DNA of 19,619 nucleotides from DATKRB01 sp036501425. Lineage in GTDB: Bacteria > Actinomycetota > Acidimicrobiia > Acidimicrobiales > RAAP-2. A program made the translations under genes and the position numbers. Under the pieces are notes generated by a model, which saw nothing but the letters and a program-made list of their open reading frames with translations, searched no databases and was not told the DNA's origin. Location of the stretch: positions 1-19,619 of the forward strand of contig DASYAI010000082.1 of the NCBI GenBank assembly GCA_036501425.1, given 5' to 3'. This document shows, piece after piece, positions 1-7,941 of this stretch (its first letter is position 1; each line of letters opens with the position of its first letter).

Positions 1-16
1 CGGCACTGGCAAACCC

Positions 17-155
17 GCGCACGGCAACCCGCGCACGGCAACGGCGCGCACGGCAACGGCGCGCACGGCAACGGCGCGCACGGCAACGGCGCGCACGGCA
101 ACGGCGCGCACGGCAACGGCGCGCACGGCAACGGCGCGCACGGCAACGGCGCGCA
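17..155. repeat. 15-bp tandem repeat (minisatellite)
   Basis: Eight perfect head-to-tail copies of GCGCACGGCAACGGC run from 31 to 150. A 14-bp variant precedes them (17-30) and a 5-nt partial copy follows (151-155). Because 15 is a multiple of three, all frames stay open: AHGNG or ARTAT units on the plus strand and AVAVR units on the minus strand. The 14-bp variant shifts frame, so a single reading frame does not keep one peptide repeat through the whole array. The array starts near the window edge, so it could be the end of an upstream gene or non-coding. Perfect identity points to recent slippage. Confidence 0.95.
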
Positions 156-180
156 GGCGTGCGAGGAGCATTCGGCGCGC

Positions 181-256
181 TGGGACCGCGTGCAAATGGA
201 GCGTCCGTTGGGTGGTGCACCCCTCCATCGGGGCGCCGGTACGATACGCGGTCCCA
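181..256. repeat. nested inverted repeats upstream of the epimerase gene
   Basis: TGGGACCGCGT (181-191) pairs perfectly with ACGCGGTCCCA (246-256). Inside it, ATGGAG (196-201) pairs with CTCCAT (223-228), and GGGTG (210-214) with CACCC (218-222) around a 3-nt loop. Together they would fold as one long branched stem in RNA, or supply paired operator arms in DNA. The right arm sits just after the candidate -10 box at 240-245. I recognise no known RNA family. Confidence 0.5.
240..245 (+). promoter_or_regulatory. candidate -10 box of the epimerase gene
   Basis: TACGAT fits the actinobacterial TANNNT -10 consensus. It would place transcription start near 252, leaving a leader of about 24 nt before the ATG at 276. 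No convincing -35 element lies at the right distance. Confidence 0.35.
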
Positions 257-275
257 ACGTCAGACTGGTGAGCCC

Positions 276-1232
276 ATGCCCGCTGTCCGTCCCCGTGACC
301 CTTCATCGACACCGACCGGCCAGCAGTGGGTCATCGGCCACGGGCGGCAGCAGGTGGTGATCACCGAGGTGGGGGCAACGCTACGTACCTACACCGTGGG
401 CGATCGTGACGTCATCGACGGGTTCCCCGAGAGCCAATGGTCGCAGAGCGGACGCGGGCAGGTGCTCGCACCGTGGCCGAACCGGCTGGCGGACGGTCGC
501 TACTCGTTCGGAGGTGAGGACCTTCAGGTCCCCATCGACGAGCCCGGGTTGGGCAACGCGATCCACGGCCTCGTTCGATGGCTGCCGTGGCGAGCTGAGG
601 CGCACGCCCAGAACGTGGTGGTGATGACCTGCGACCTGCACCCGACCCCGGGGTACCCGTTCGGCCTGCAGTTGCGAGTCGAGTACCGCCTGGGACGAGA
701 AGGGCTGTCGGTGACGACCACGGCAATCAACGTGGGTGATCGGGCGCTGCCGTTCGGGATCGGGTTCCATCCCTATTTCACCGTGGGCACGGGATCGATC
801 GACACGTGCACGTTGCAGCTACCCGGACGGCAGCGCCTCGTCCTCGACAGCCGCTCCTTGCCGACGGGCGAGGTGCGGACGGTGGTGGGAACCGAGTTCG
901 ACTTCACGACCGTCCGGTCGATCGGCCCCACCCGGATGGACACCGCCTTCGGCGACCTGCTGCGCGACGGCAATGGCGTCGCGTGGGCGACGCTCACCCA
1001 CCCGGGCCGCGAGCTCGAGGTTGCACTGTGGATGGACGATCAGTTCAGCCATCTCATGTGCTACACCGGCGACACGCTCGGTGACGCCGCCCGCCGTCGC
1101 AAGGGCGTGGCCATCGAGCCGATGACGTGCCCGCCCAACGCGCTGGCCACGGGGGACGGGGTCATCGTGCTCGAGCCGACCCAGGCGTGGACCTCGTCGT
1201 GGGGTATCCGGCCCCGCGTCGCGTCGATATGA
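276..1232 (+). CDS. aldose 1-epimerase family protein (GalM-like mutarotase)
   Basis: A 318-aa protein of the galactose-mutarotase fold, which interconverts the anomers of aldoses (alpha/beta-hexoses in classical GalM) in the cytoplasm. Family landmarks are in order: PWPNR at 67-70 (substrate-contact Asn/Arg), IHG at 96-98 (first His), GFHPYF at 163-168 (His165, the general acid), and AIEPMTCPPNAL starting at 279, where Glu281 aligns with the catalytic base of GalM. The family is about 300-350 aa, so this is full length. I chose the ATG at 276; the frame stays open upstream to a GTG at 159, but that segment is low-complexity and off-family. GGTGAG at 267-272 is only a weak ribosome site. It converges with the MpaB-like gene, 30 bp away. 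The sugar substrate cannot be told; no galactose genes are nearby. Confidence 0.88.
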   Translation: MPAVRPRDPSSTPTGQQWVIGHGRQQVVITEVGATLRTYTVGDRDVIDGFPESQWSQSGRGQVLAPWPNRLADGRYSFGGEDLQVPIDEPGLGNAIHGLVRWLPWRAEAHAQNVVVMTCDLHPTPGYPFGLQLRVEYRLGREGLSVTTTAINVGDRALPFGIGFHPYFTVGTGSIDTCTLQLPGRQRLVLDSRSLPTGEVRTVVGTEFDFTTVRSIGPTRMDTAFGDLLRDGNGVAWATLTHPGRELEVALWMDDQFSHLMCYTGDTLGDAARRRKGVAIEPMTCPPNALATGDGVIVLEPTQAWTSSWGIRPRVASI

Positions 1233-1262
1233 CGTGTCGCCGGCAGAGTGCTCGTGGACCCC

Positions 1263-2219
1263 TCAGCGACGGTCGGCCGGCGCGACCGCCCACCGGAGGC
1301 CCGCCGCGAGGACGCGTGCCGGAAGGACCGCCCAGAACGGGTCGAGCACGGGCGGAGCCGGAAGGTGCAGCGATCGCCGGGCCCAGCCGGGCAGCACGCT
1401 GACCGCAGCTGCGGCGAGGATGGCGTGGACCGCCCGGTCCTCTGGGCGTCGACCGACGCCGCGCAGGAGGAAGTCACGTGCTGCCAGCGCCTGCCCGCCG
1501 GCGTAGAGCTCCGGGCGGATGCGGTGGAGGTAGGCGTCCACCTGCTCGACGCTGACCGGCACCCACTGGGCGCCGAGCTCGTAGGCGACGGGAGCCGTGT
1601 CCCGGTAGTAGTCGTCCCGATCTGCCGGACCGAGCCGGAGGGGACCGAAGCGCTCGGCCGCCCCGAGGAAGCTCATCGTCTCGGCCACGTGGATCCACGT
1701 GAGGAGCTCGGGGTCGTCCGCCGCGTAGTGTCGGCCGTCGGGAGCCACCCCTTCGATCGAGCGGTGCACCGCGCGCACGTGGTCGATCGCTCGTCGTGCC
1801 TCCTCGATGGTGCCGAAGGTGGTCGCCCCCACAAAGGCGGCGGTCCGGTACAGCCGCCCGAGCGGGTCCTCGCGGTAGTTGGAGTGGTCGGCGACGCCTG
1901 CCATGGCCAGCGGGTGGAGCGTCTGGAGGAGCAAGGCCGCCAGCCCGCCGATCATCATCGCCGGAAGGTCGTTGTGGACCCGCCGTACGATGCTCGTCGG
2001 GTGCACGTACGCCTGGTCCGGGTCGATCACCCGGGTCGGCGGCACCTCGGGAAGGCCGAGCGACCGCCGGACCTCACGACCCATGTCCACCCGGATCGGC
2101 TCGGCGACCGCGTGCACGGCGCGCAGCGGGGTCCGAGCCATCTCGGACCCCAGCGCGGCGATCCGGCCGAGGGGCGAGGTGGAAGGCCGTCCGGTGGCGT
2201 CCTGGGGGATTGGTCGCAT
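1263..2219 (-). CDS. oxygenase MpaB family protein (DUF2236)
   Basis: A 318-aa member of the DUF2236 group, which includes MpaB of mycophenolic acid synthesis and the haem b latex-clearing protein Lcp. The core is clear: LLLQTLHPLAMAGV (97-110, His102), a DHSNYREDPLGRLYRT block (111-126, Arg125), and DPELLTWIHVAETMSFLG (169-186, His177). In Lcp, equivalent His and Arg residues bind haem or lie in the active site; assigning the same here is inference. Hydrophobic helices are present but there is no clear signal peptide. The start is an ATG with no good Shine-Dalgarno. It is divergent from the reductase gene with only 35 bp between starts, so the promoters must overlap. Substrate unknown; actinobacteria usually carry many uncharacterised paralogues. 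Confidence 0.85.
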   Translation of the reverse strand: MRPIPQDATGRPSTSPLGRIAALGSEMARTPLRAVHAVAEPIRVDMGREVRRSLGLPEVPPTRVIDPDQAYVHPTSIVRRVHNDLPAMMIGGLAALLLQTLHPLAMAGVADHSNYREDPLGRLYRTAAFVGATTFGTIEEARRAIDHVRAVHRSIEGVAPDGRHYAADDPELLTWIHVAETMSFLGAAERFGPLRLGPADRDDYYRDTAPVAYELGAQWVPVSVEQVDAYLHRIRPELYAGGQALAARDFLLRGVGRRPEDRAVHAILAAAAVSVLPGWARRSLHLPAPPVLDPFWAVLPARVLAAGLRWAVAPADRR

Positions 2220-2254
2220 CGACCGCAGTTTCCCACCCGTGGCACCATGGGGCG

Positions 2255-3256
2255 GTGCGGATCGTGGTGTTCGGTGCCGGTGCGGTCGGTGGGGTGATCG
2301 GCGCGCGGCTGTTCCAGGCGGGCAACGACGTGGTCCTCATCGCCCGGGGGCCGCACGCGGCAGCCATCGAGCGCGATGGGCTCACCCTGGTGGCGCCCGG
2401 TGAACGGGTGGTCCTGCGGGTGCCGGTGGCCCGGAGCCCGGTCGAGGTCGACTGGGCCGATCCGGCCGTGGTCCTCCTCGCGACCAAGGGTCAGGACACG
2501 CTCGGGGCCGTGGCCGACCTGGCCGCCGTCGTCCCCCCGACGACGCCGGTGGTCTGTGCCCAGAACGGGGTGGAGAACGAGCGACGGGTGCTCCGGCGGT
2601 TCGCCCGGACCTACGGGATCTGCGTCATGTGCGCCACCACCCACCTCGAAGCCGGCGTGGTCGAGGCGCACTACGCACCGGTCACCGGGTTGATGGACAT
2701 CGGCCGCTACCCCGACGGCGAGGACGACGTGACCGTCGACGTCGCCGCAGCGCTTCGTGACGCCGGGTTCGGTTCGGTCTCGCGCCCCGACATCATGTAC
2801 TGGAAGTACCGCAAGCTGATCTCCAACCTGGCGAACGCCGTCGAGGCGCTGTGCGGACCCGGTGGGGGCCGCAGCCGGCTCGCCGATGCCGCCCGGGCCG
2901 AGGGCGAGCGGTGCCTGCGGGCGGCGAACATCGACGTCGCGTCGGTCGACGAGGACGCCGAGCGTCGCCGGGAGCTCCGGGTCGGCTCCCCGGCGGTGTC
3001 ATCGACGCCACCCGCTCGTTCGGGCGGGTCCACCTGGCAGAGCCTCGAGCGCCGGGCGCCCTCGGTGGAGGCCGAGTTCCTGAACGGCGAGGTGGTGCTG
3101 CTCGGGCGGCTCACCGGCGTGCCCACACCGGTCAACGAGCTTCTGATGGCACAGGTCGAGCGGGCGGCGCGCACCGGCGAAGGTCCCGGTCGCCACTCGC
3201 CCGACGAGCTGTTGGACCGGCTCCCTCCGGGCAGCATCGACGGCGCGACGGCGTGA
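2255..3256 (+). CDS. ketopantoate reductase family protein (PanE/ApbA-like)
   Basis: A 333-aa NADP-dependent reductase of the 2-dehydropantoate 2-reductase family, which in coenzyme A synthesis reduces ketopantoate to pantoate. A Rossmann motif GAGAVGG lies at 7-13, the conserved ATKGQD at 76-81, AQNGVENE at 102-109, and WKYRKLISNLANAVEAL at 183-199, carrying the Lys187/Asn191/Asn194 pattern of the helical domain. The C-terminal FLNGEVVLLG...GVPTPVN signature is at 276-294. The Ser-Met-x-x-Asp stretch typical of true PanE reads STWQS here, so another 2-ketoacid could be the substrate. The GTG start at 2255 places the Rossmann motif at the N-terminus as usual. Its stop overlaps the GTG of the next gene (GTGA), implying coupled translation. 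Confidence 0.85.
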   Translation: MRIVVFGAGAVGGVIGARLFQAGNDVVLIARGPHAAAIERDGLTLVAPGERVVLRVPVARSPVEVDWADPAVVLLATKGQDTLGAVADLAAVVPPTTPVVCAQNGVENERRVLRRFARTYGICVMCATTHLEAGVVEAHYAPVTGLMDIGRYPDGEDDVTVDVAAALRDAGFGSVSRPDIMYWKYRKLISNLANAVEALCGPGGGRSRLADAARAEGERCLRAANIDVASVDEDAERRRELRVGSPAVSSTPPARSGGSTWQSLERRAPSVEAEFLNGEVVLLGRLTGVPTPVNELLMAQVERAARTGEGPGRHSPDELLDRLPPGSIDGATA

Positions 3257-4464
3257 GCACGGGGACGGGGGAACGAGCCTTCCCGCAGACGCCGGCGGCA
3301 GTCGACCTCGGTCATGGGAGTCGCCCGTTGGGCCTGGCGACGGGATCCGAGGGCGTGCTGCCCGGGCAGCTGCTCGAGATGGCCGTGCGGGCGGGGTACA
3401 TCGACGCCGGTCGGTTCAAGATCCCGCCGGAGAACATCCAGCCGGCGAGCCTCGACCTGCGGCTGGGCGAACGGGCCTACCGCATCCGGTGCAGCTTCCT
3501 GCCCGGCCACGACACGGTCGCGCACAAGCTGGACGAGCTGGCCCTCCACGAGCTCGACCTCCGGGGCGACGGAGCGATGCTCGAAGCCGGCCGGCCCTAC
3601 CTGATCGAGCTGAAGGAGCGTCTCGACCTGCCCGAGGGCTTGCGGGGCAAGGCCAACCCGAAGAGCTCGACCGGGCGGATCGACGTCTTCACTCGAGTCA
3701 TCACCGACCGGGGCGACCGCTTCGACGAGATCGCCAACGGCTACCGGGGTGCGCTGTACCTCGAGGTGGTGCCCCTCTCATTCGCCGTGCGCATCCGCGA
3801 GGACCTCACCTTGAACCAGCTCCGGCTCTCGGTCGGGCGGCCTTCGCTGAGCGACGCCGACATCGCCGCCGCCCACCGGCTGGAACCGTTGCTCTACCGG
3901 GACGACGTTCCGGTGCCCGAGGAGGAGCTGATGCTCTCCGACGGCCTGTTCCTCGGGCTCGACCTCCGGGGCGGCTACGACGGCCGGGTCGGTTACAGCT
4001 CGCGGGACAACGCCCCGTACCTGAACCTGGCCGGCGCCGAGCTGGTGGGACCCGGGCCCTACTGGGACCCGGTGCAGCGGGACGACGGCGGCGACCGCAT
4101 CATCTTGTCGCCCAAGCGCTTCTACCTGCTGATGTCCAACGAGGCGGTCAGCATCCCGCCGGCGCTGGCAGCCGAGATGACCGCCTACGACCCGACCAGC
4201 GGTGAGCTGCGCACCCACTACGCCGGGTTCTTCGACCCGGGGTTCGGCTACGACCCCGACGGGGACTTCCGGGGGTCGAGGGCCGCGCTGGAGGTGCGGG
4301 CGCACGACGTGCCGTTCATGATCGAGCACGGGCAGGCGGTGTGCAAGCTGACGTTCGAGCGGATGCTGGAGCCGCCGGTCCTGCTCTACGGCCCGGGCAT
4401 CGGCTCGTCCTACCAGCGGCAGGTCCAGACGCTGAGCCGGTATTTCCGCCCGCCGGTCGGCTGA
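3253..4464 (+). CDS. dcd: 2'-deoxycytidine 5'-triphosphate deaminase, long tandem-domain form
   Basis: A 403-aa protein resembling the long deaminase family (Pfam 'DCD'), which converts dCTP to dUTP for thymidylate synthesis. It has two dUTPase-like halves. The first carries IQPASLDLRLG (62-72), ANPKSSTGRIDVFTRVITD (134-152) and LYLEVVP (168-174, with the Glu expected to be catalytic). The second carries HYAGFFDPGFGYD (322-334), ALEVRAHDVPF (346-356) and EHGQAVCKLTFERM (358-371). Relatives I recall are about 360 aa; the GTG at 3253 adds a 35-50-residue tail before the first conserved block. That start is preferred because it overlaps the reductase stop and no ATG lies before LLEM. The long form is better known from alphaproteobacteria than actinobacteria, which generally have a ~190-aa Dcd. 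Confidence 0.88.
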   Translation: MSTGTGERAFPQTPAAVDLGHGSRPLGLATGSEGVLPGQLLEMAVRAGYIDAGRFKIPPENIQPASLDLRLGERAYRIRCSFLPGHDTVAHKLDELALHELDLRGDGAMLEAGRPYLIELKERLDLPEGLRGKANPKSSTGRIDVFTRVITDRGDRFDEIANGYRGALYLEVVPLSFAVRIREDLTLNQLRLSVGRPSLSDADIAAAHRLEPLLYRDDVPVPEEELMLSDGLFLGLDLRGGYDGRVGYSSRDNAPYLNLAGAELVGPGPYWDPVQRDDGGDRIILSPKRFYLLMSNEAVSIPPALAAEMTAYDPTSGELRTHYAGFFDPGFGYDPDGDFRGSRAALEVRAHDVPFMIEHGQAVCKLTFERMLEPPVLLYGPGIGSSYQRQVQTLSRYFRPPVG

Positions 4465-4517
4465 CGGAGGGAGCAACCTCGGGGACGTGGGGTGTCGCCC
4501 CGGCGTCGGGGGCCCGA

Positions 4518-4523
4518 TAGCGT
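4518..4523 (+). promoter_or_regulatory. candidate -10 box of the permease gene
   Basis: TAGCGT fits TANNNT and lies in the 96-bp gap after dcd. Transcription would start near 4530, giving about a 30-nt leader that contains GGGGAGG (4551-4557) just before the ATG at 4561. The -35 region is not convincing. Confidence 0.4.
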
Positions 4524-4560
4524 CTGTCCCCGGACGAGGAACGGCCGGCAGGGGAGGCGA

Positions 4561-7008
4561 ATGGACGAGGGTCGCTCAGCGGTGACCGACGAGCTCGAGC
4601 AGCCCCCCATCCGCGGCGACGAACCCAAGTGGCTGGCCCGTCCCCGGGCCCCCCACTCGGGCGTCAGCCCCGAGCTGCCCGAGTCGACCGGCTACCGGCT
4701 GAAGCGCCTCCTGTTGGGTCCGCCCCTGGTCAGCGACGAGCTGCACGGGGAACGGCTGGGGCGGCCGACCGCCCTAGCCGTCTTGTCGTCGGACGTGATG
4801 TCCTCGTGCGCCTACGCGACCGAGTCGATCCTGCGCATCTTGATCCCGGCCGTCGGGGCGAGCGCCTTCGGGCTCATCACCCCGGCGACCGGGCTGCTCC
4901 TCGTGGTGCTCGGGGTGGTCTGCCTGTGCTACCGACAGGTCGTCAAGACCTACCCGGTGTCGGGCGGCTCGTACGTCGTGAGCCGCGAAAACTTCGGGTT
5001 TGCGGTGGCCCAGATTCCCGGCGCCGCCCTGCTGCTCAGCTACATCCTCACCGTGTCGGTCTCGGTGGCCGCTGGGGTCGACGCGGTGATCTCCGCGTTC
5101 CCGGCCCTCTCCCCGTACCCCGTCGAGCTCGCCGTCCTGTGCCTGCTGCTGCTCACCTACGGGAACCTGCGCGGCCTGCGCGAGGCGGGCAAGATCTTCG
5201 CTGCCCCTACCTACTGGTTCTTCGCCAGCATGGCGGCACTGGTGATCGCGGGCCTGGTCCGGCTGGTCGTCGTGGGCCACCTGCCGCACTACGCGCTCCA
5301 CCAGGCCGGCCACGTGTCGGTCGGGCGGCCCGGGGGCGGGTTGCTCCTCGGCGCGTCGGTCTTCATCTTCCTCCGGGGCTTCGCCAACGGCGGATCGGCC
5401 ATGACCGGTATGGAGGCGATCTCGAACGCGGTGACCGTCTTCCGCGAGCCGCAGGTGCGCAACGCCAGGTCCACCCTGGTCCTCATGGCCTCCATCCTCG
5501 GGGTCATGTTCCTCGCCGTCTCGATCTTCTCGGCGCTGACCCACGCCGTGCCCTTCACGTCGGGGACGCCGACGGTGCTCTCCCAGATCGGGCGGGCCGC
5601 CTTCGGCCACGGCGACGTGGCCAACGCGGCGTTCTACGCCCTCCAGTTCGGCACCGCCCTGATCCTGATCCTGGGTGCCAACACCAGCTACAACGGCTTC
5701 CCCCTACTGGTCAGTTTCATCGCCCGGGACGCCTACCTGCCACGCCCCTTCACCACCCGCGGTCACCGGCTGGTGTACTCCAACGGCATCATCGTCCTGA
5801 CGGGCATCTCCGTCCTCCTGCTGGTGGTGACCCGGGCCCGGGTGGCCGACCTCATCCCGTTGTACGCCTGCACCGTGTTCACCGGCTTCACCATGGCCGG
5901 GGCCGGCATGACCAAGTACCACCTGACCCACCCCGGGCCCCGGCGGCGCCTGAACATCGCCATCAACGCCACCGCCCTCGGGGCCAGCGCGGTGGTCACC
6001 TTGATCTTCGTGGTCACCGAGTTCACCAAGGGTGCCTGGCTGGTGGTGATCGCCATCCCCGCCCTCGTCCTCGTCCTGACCCGGACCCACCACCGCTACG
6101 AGGACGAGAAGCGGATCCTGGCCGAGGACAGCGCCCCTGAGGCCACCGAAGCCCCGATGCTGCGCAACCACGTGGTGCTGGTGCTGATCGACAGCCTCGA
6201 CCTGGCCAGCGCCCGAGCGGTGCAACTGGCCCGATCGCTGGCCATCTCGGGCGAGGTCCGGGCGGTGCACTTCGTCATCGACACCGCCCACGCCGAACGC
6301 ATCGCCGACCAGTGGCGCCAGCTGGGCCTGGCCTCGGTGCCCCTCGAGCTCTTCGAGTGTCCCGACCGGCGCCTCGCCCGGGCCACGACCGAGCTGGCGG
6401 GCGACCTGGCGGCCGACGGCGAGACCGAGGTGATCCTGGTCCTGCCCCGACGCCTCTACCGCGGGGTGGCCAACCGGCTCCTGCACAGCCATACGGCCGA
6501 CCGGATCGTGGCCGCAGTCAGTACGCTGCCGAACGTCAGCGCTACGATCGCTCCATTCGACGTCGGGGGTCTGCTGAAGGCCCGCCAGGACGCCCATGAC
6601 GCCGGTCGTGGGACGGTTGGCGAGGTCTCGGGCGAGCCGGAGCAGCCCGCTCGGATGCCCGGCGAGCGTCGGCGAGAGGAACCGAAGCGGGGGTCGTTCA
6701 TGGAAGTCGAAGGGGCGACACCGATCGCCGAGCTGAACTACCGGTCGAGGGGTCGCTTCGCCGGTCGGGTCCGGTCGGTGCGGGTCCAGCCCTGGTCGGG
6801 CGTACCGACCCTCGAGTGCACGCTGGTCGACCAGTCCGGGGCCATCAACATCGTGTTCCTGGGCCGCCGATCGGTGCCCGGCATCGAGCCCGGCATCCGC
6901 CTGAGCGCGGAGGGGATGGTGGGGCGGCACAACGGGCGGCTGGCCGTGCTCAACCCGGTCTACGAGATCCTCACCGCGTCCCGCCAGGAGGGCGGCGCCA
7001 CCGCCTGA
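4561..7008 (+). CDS. APC-family permease fused to USP-like and OB-fold domains
   Basis: An 815-aa fusion. Residues about 65-510 are an amino acid-polyamine-organocation type permease with roughly 12 hydrophobic segments, including the family signature TYPVSGGSYVVSRENFG (130-146) and GANTSYNGFPLL (372-383). Residues about 535-665 form an alternating beta/alpha cytoplasmic domain like a universal-stress-protein fold, starting NHVVLVLIDSLD. A charged, Pro/Glu-rich linker (680-712) leads to an OB-fold at about 715-805 (RGRFAGRVRSVRVQPW, then CTLVDQSGAINIVFLG) of the nucleic-acid-binding type. The frame is uninterrupted, although ATG 6700 could also start the OB part alone. Start ATG 4561 follows GGGGAGG. 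As I recall, mycobacteria encode separate versions of permease and OB protein around TrkA-type potassium genes, so potassium or amino acids are possible cargos; this is inference. Confidence 0.85.
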   Translation: MDEGRSAVTDELEQPPIRGDEPKWLARPRAPHSGVSPELPESTGYRLKRLLLGPPLVSDELHGERLGRPTALAVLSSDVMSSCAYATESILRILIPAVGASAFGLITPATGLLLVVLGVVCLCYRQVVKTYPVSGGSYVVSRENFGFAVAQIPGAALLLSYILTVSVSVAAGVDAVISAFPALSPYPVELAVLCLLLLTYGNLRGLREAGKIFAAPTYWFFASMAALVIAGLVRLVVVGHLPHYALHQAGHVSVGRPGGGLLLGASVFIFLRGFANGGSAMTGMEAISNAVTVFREPQVRNARSTLVLMASILGVMFLAVSIFSALTHAVPFTSGTPTVLSQIGRAAFGHGDVANAAFYALQFGTALILILGANTSYNGFPLLVSFIARDAYLPRPFTTRGHRLVYSNGIIVLTGISVLLLVVTRARVADLIPLYACTVFTGFTMAGAGMTKYHLTHPGPRRRLNIAINATALGASAVVTLIFVVTEFTKGAWLVVIAIPALVLVLTRTHHRYEDEKRILAEDSAPEATEAPMLRNHVVLVLIDSLDLASARAVQLARSLAISGEVRAVHFVIDTAHAERIADQWRQLGLASVPLELFECPDRRLARATTELAGDLAADGETEVILVLPRRLYRGVANRLLHSHTADRIVAAVSTLPNVSATIAPFDVGGLLKARQDAHDAGRGTVGEVSGEPEQPARMPGERRREEPKRGSFMEVEGATPIAELNYRSRGRFAGRVRSVRVQPWSGVPTLECTLVDQSGAINIVFLGRRSVPGIEPGIRLSAEGMVGRHNGRLAVLNPVYEILTASRQEGGATA

Positions 7009-7031
7009 CGGGGATCGGCCCGCCCCGTCAG
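7005..7031. terminator. hairpin overlapping the permease stop codon
   Basis: CTGACGGGG (7005-7013) pairs perfectly with CCCCGTCAG (7023-7031) around a 9-nt loop. The left arm contains the TGA stop of the permease gene (7006-7008). There is no U-tract on either side, as is usual for GC-rich actinobacterial terminators. It lies between convergent genes and could act in both directions. Confidence 0.65.
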
Positions 7032-7077
7032 GGTCCGATCCATCTCGTGCTCGGTCCGGCCGGCGTAGCCGGGGCCC

Positions 7078-7941
7078 TCAGGCCCGTGGTACCACCCGCA
7101 GGCGGGGGCCCGACGAGACCTCCGGCGGCTCGGGCGGGAAGGGCGCCTGGGCCATGAAGGCCGCCCCCACCTGGTCGACGAGCGCCGTGGCCGCCAGGAG
7201 GTCCGCCCGGGACGGCCGGCGGGCCCCCGGGGGGAACTCGAGGACGAAGTGGCCGAAGACCTGGCCGTGACCCCAGACCGACAGCTCGCTCGACGACCAC
7301 GGGGCACCTGGGTCCACCGGATGGTCGGGGAGGGTGATCCGGCCGTCCCGCTCGAGGCGTGCCCGCCCGCGCTGGGCCGTTGCGACCTCGAAGGAGCAAC
7401 GCCGGAGAGCCATGAGCCTGGTCAGGTCGTCGGCCGCCGCCGCGATCACCGCGCCCAGCTCGTCACCGGACGCGAGACGCGAGGCCGCTCGGGTGACGCT
7501 GGTGAGCCGGACGTTCTCGGCTCGGGCGGTCCGGCGAGCTCGGACGGCCCGCACGGTGACCTCCCCGCCGACGATCCCCACCAGCGCCAGCGTGAGGGTG
7601 GTCTGGAGGTCGGGCGTGCGTTGGATCCACAGCTCGCCGAAGGGCCGGGTGTCGAGGAACTCGAACCACAACGCAGCAGACACACCGGCCAGCGCGACGG
7701 CGAGCCGGCGGGCGGTGAGGCCGATGGCCAGGACGACCAGGACGAGCAACAGGGCCAGATCGGTGTCGGGCAGCATGGTCCTCAGCGGTATCCACGACGC
7801 GGCCAGCGCGCACGGGGCCGTCAACCCAGCCAGGCAGGCCGCGACGGGCCCGAGCCGCCCGCCGGGAACCCCGCCGACCGCGGCGGAGCGACGGTGGCCG
7901 CGGCCCCATCGCAGATCGTCGGGATCGGTTCGTCGGGCCAT
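7078..7941 (-). CDS. DUF4118 (KdpD-like) membrane protein with GAF-like domain, no kinase
   Basis: A 287-aa membrane protein. Residues about 33-137 hold four hydrophobic segments of the DUF4118 type, the membrane sensor part of the potassium histidine kinase KdpD; WFEFLDTRPFGELWI followed by DLQTTLTLALVG is the recognisable stretch. A cytoplasmic part (about 160-265) resembles a GAF-like domain. No histidine-kinase phosphoacceptor or ATPase domain follows, so it cannot be a conventional kinase. I chose ATG 7941 over the GTG at 7950 because AAGGTGG sits at ribosome-site distance from the ATG. It converges with the permease fusion across a shared hairpin. A role in sensing potassium or turgor alongside that permease is a guess. 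Confidence 0.72.
   Translation of the reverse strand: MARRTDPDDLRWGRGHRRSAAVGGVPGGRLGPVAACLAGLTAPCALAASWIPLRTMLPDTDLALLLVLVVLAIGLTARRLAVALAGVSAALWFEFLDTRPFGELWIQRTPDLQTTLTLALVGIVGGEVTVRAVRARRTARAENVRLTSVTRAASRLASGDELGAVIAAAADDLTRLMALRRCSFEVATAQRGRARLERDGRITLPDHPVDPGAPWSSSELSVWGHGQVFGHFVLEFPPGARRPSRADLLAATALVDQVGAAFMAQAPFPPEPPEVSSGPRLRVVPRA

Noticed and set aside
17..155. CRISPR array
   Set aside because: The units are 15 bp, contiguous and have no unique spacers.
169..171. Minus-strand ATG opening an AVAVR repeat protein running off the left edge
   Set aside because: No ribosome site, no conserved sequence, and the frame is open merely because the repeat is 15 bp long; kept only as a remark on the repeat.
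159..275. Start of the epimerase at GTG 159
   Set aside because: The extra 39 residues resemble nothing in the family and overlap the inverted repeats and -10 box.
1248..2254. Long plus-strand frames opposite the MpaB gene
   Set aside because: They are Arg/Gly/Pro-rich antisense frames of a clear DUF2236 gene, expected in DNA of this GC content.
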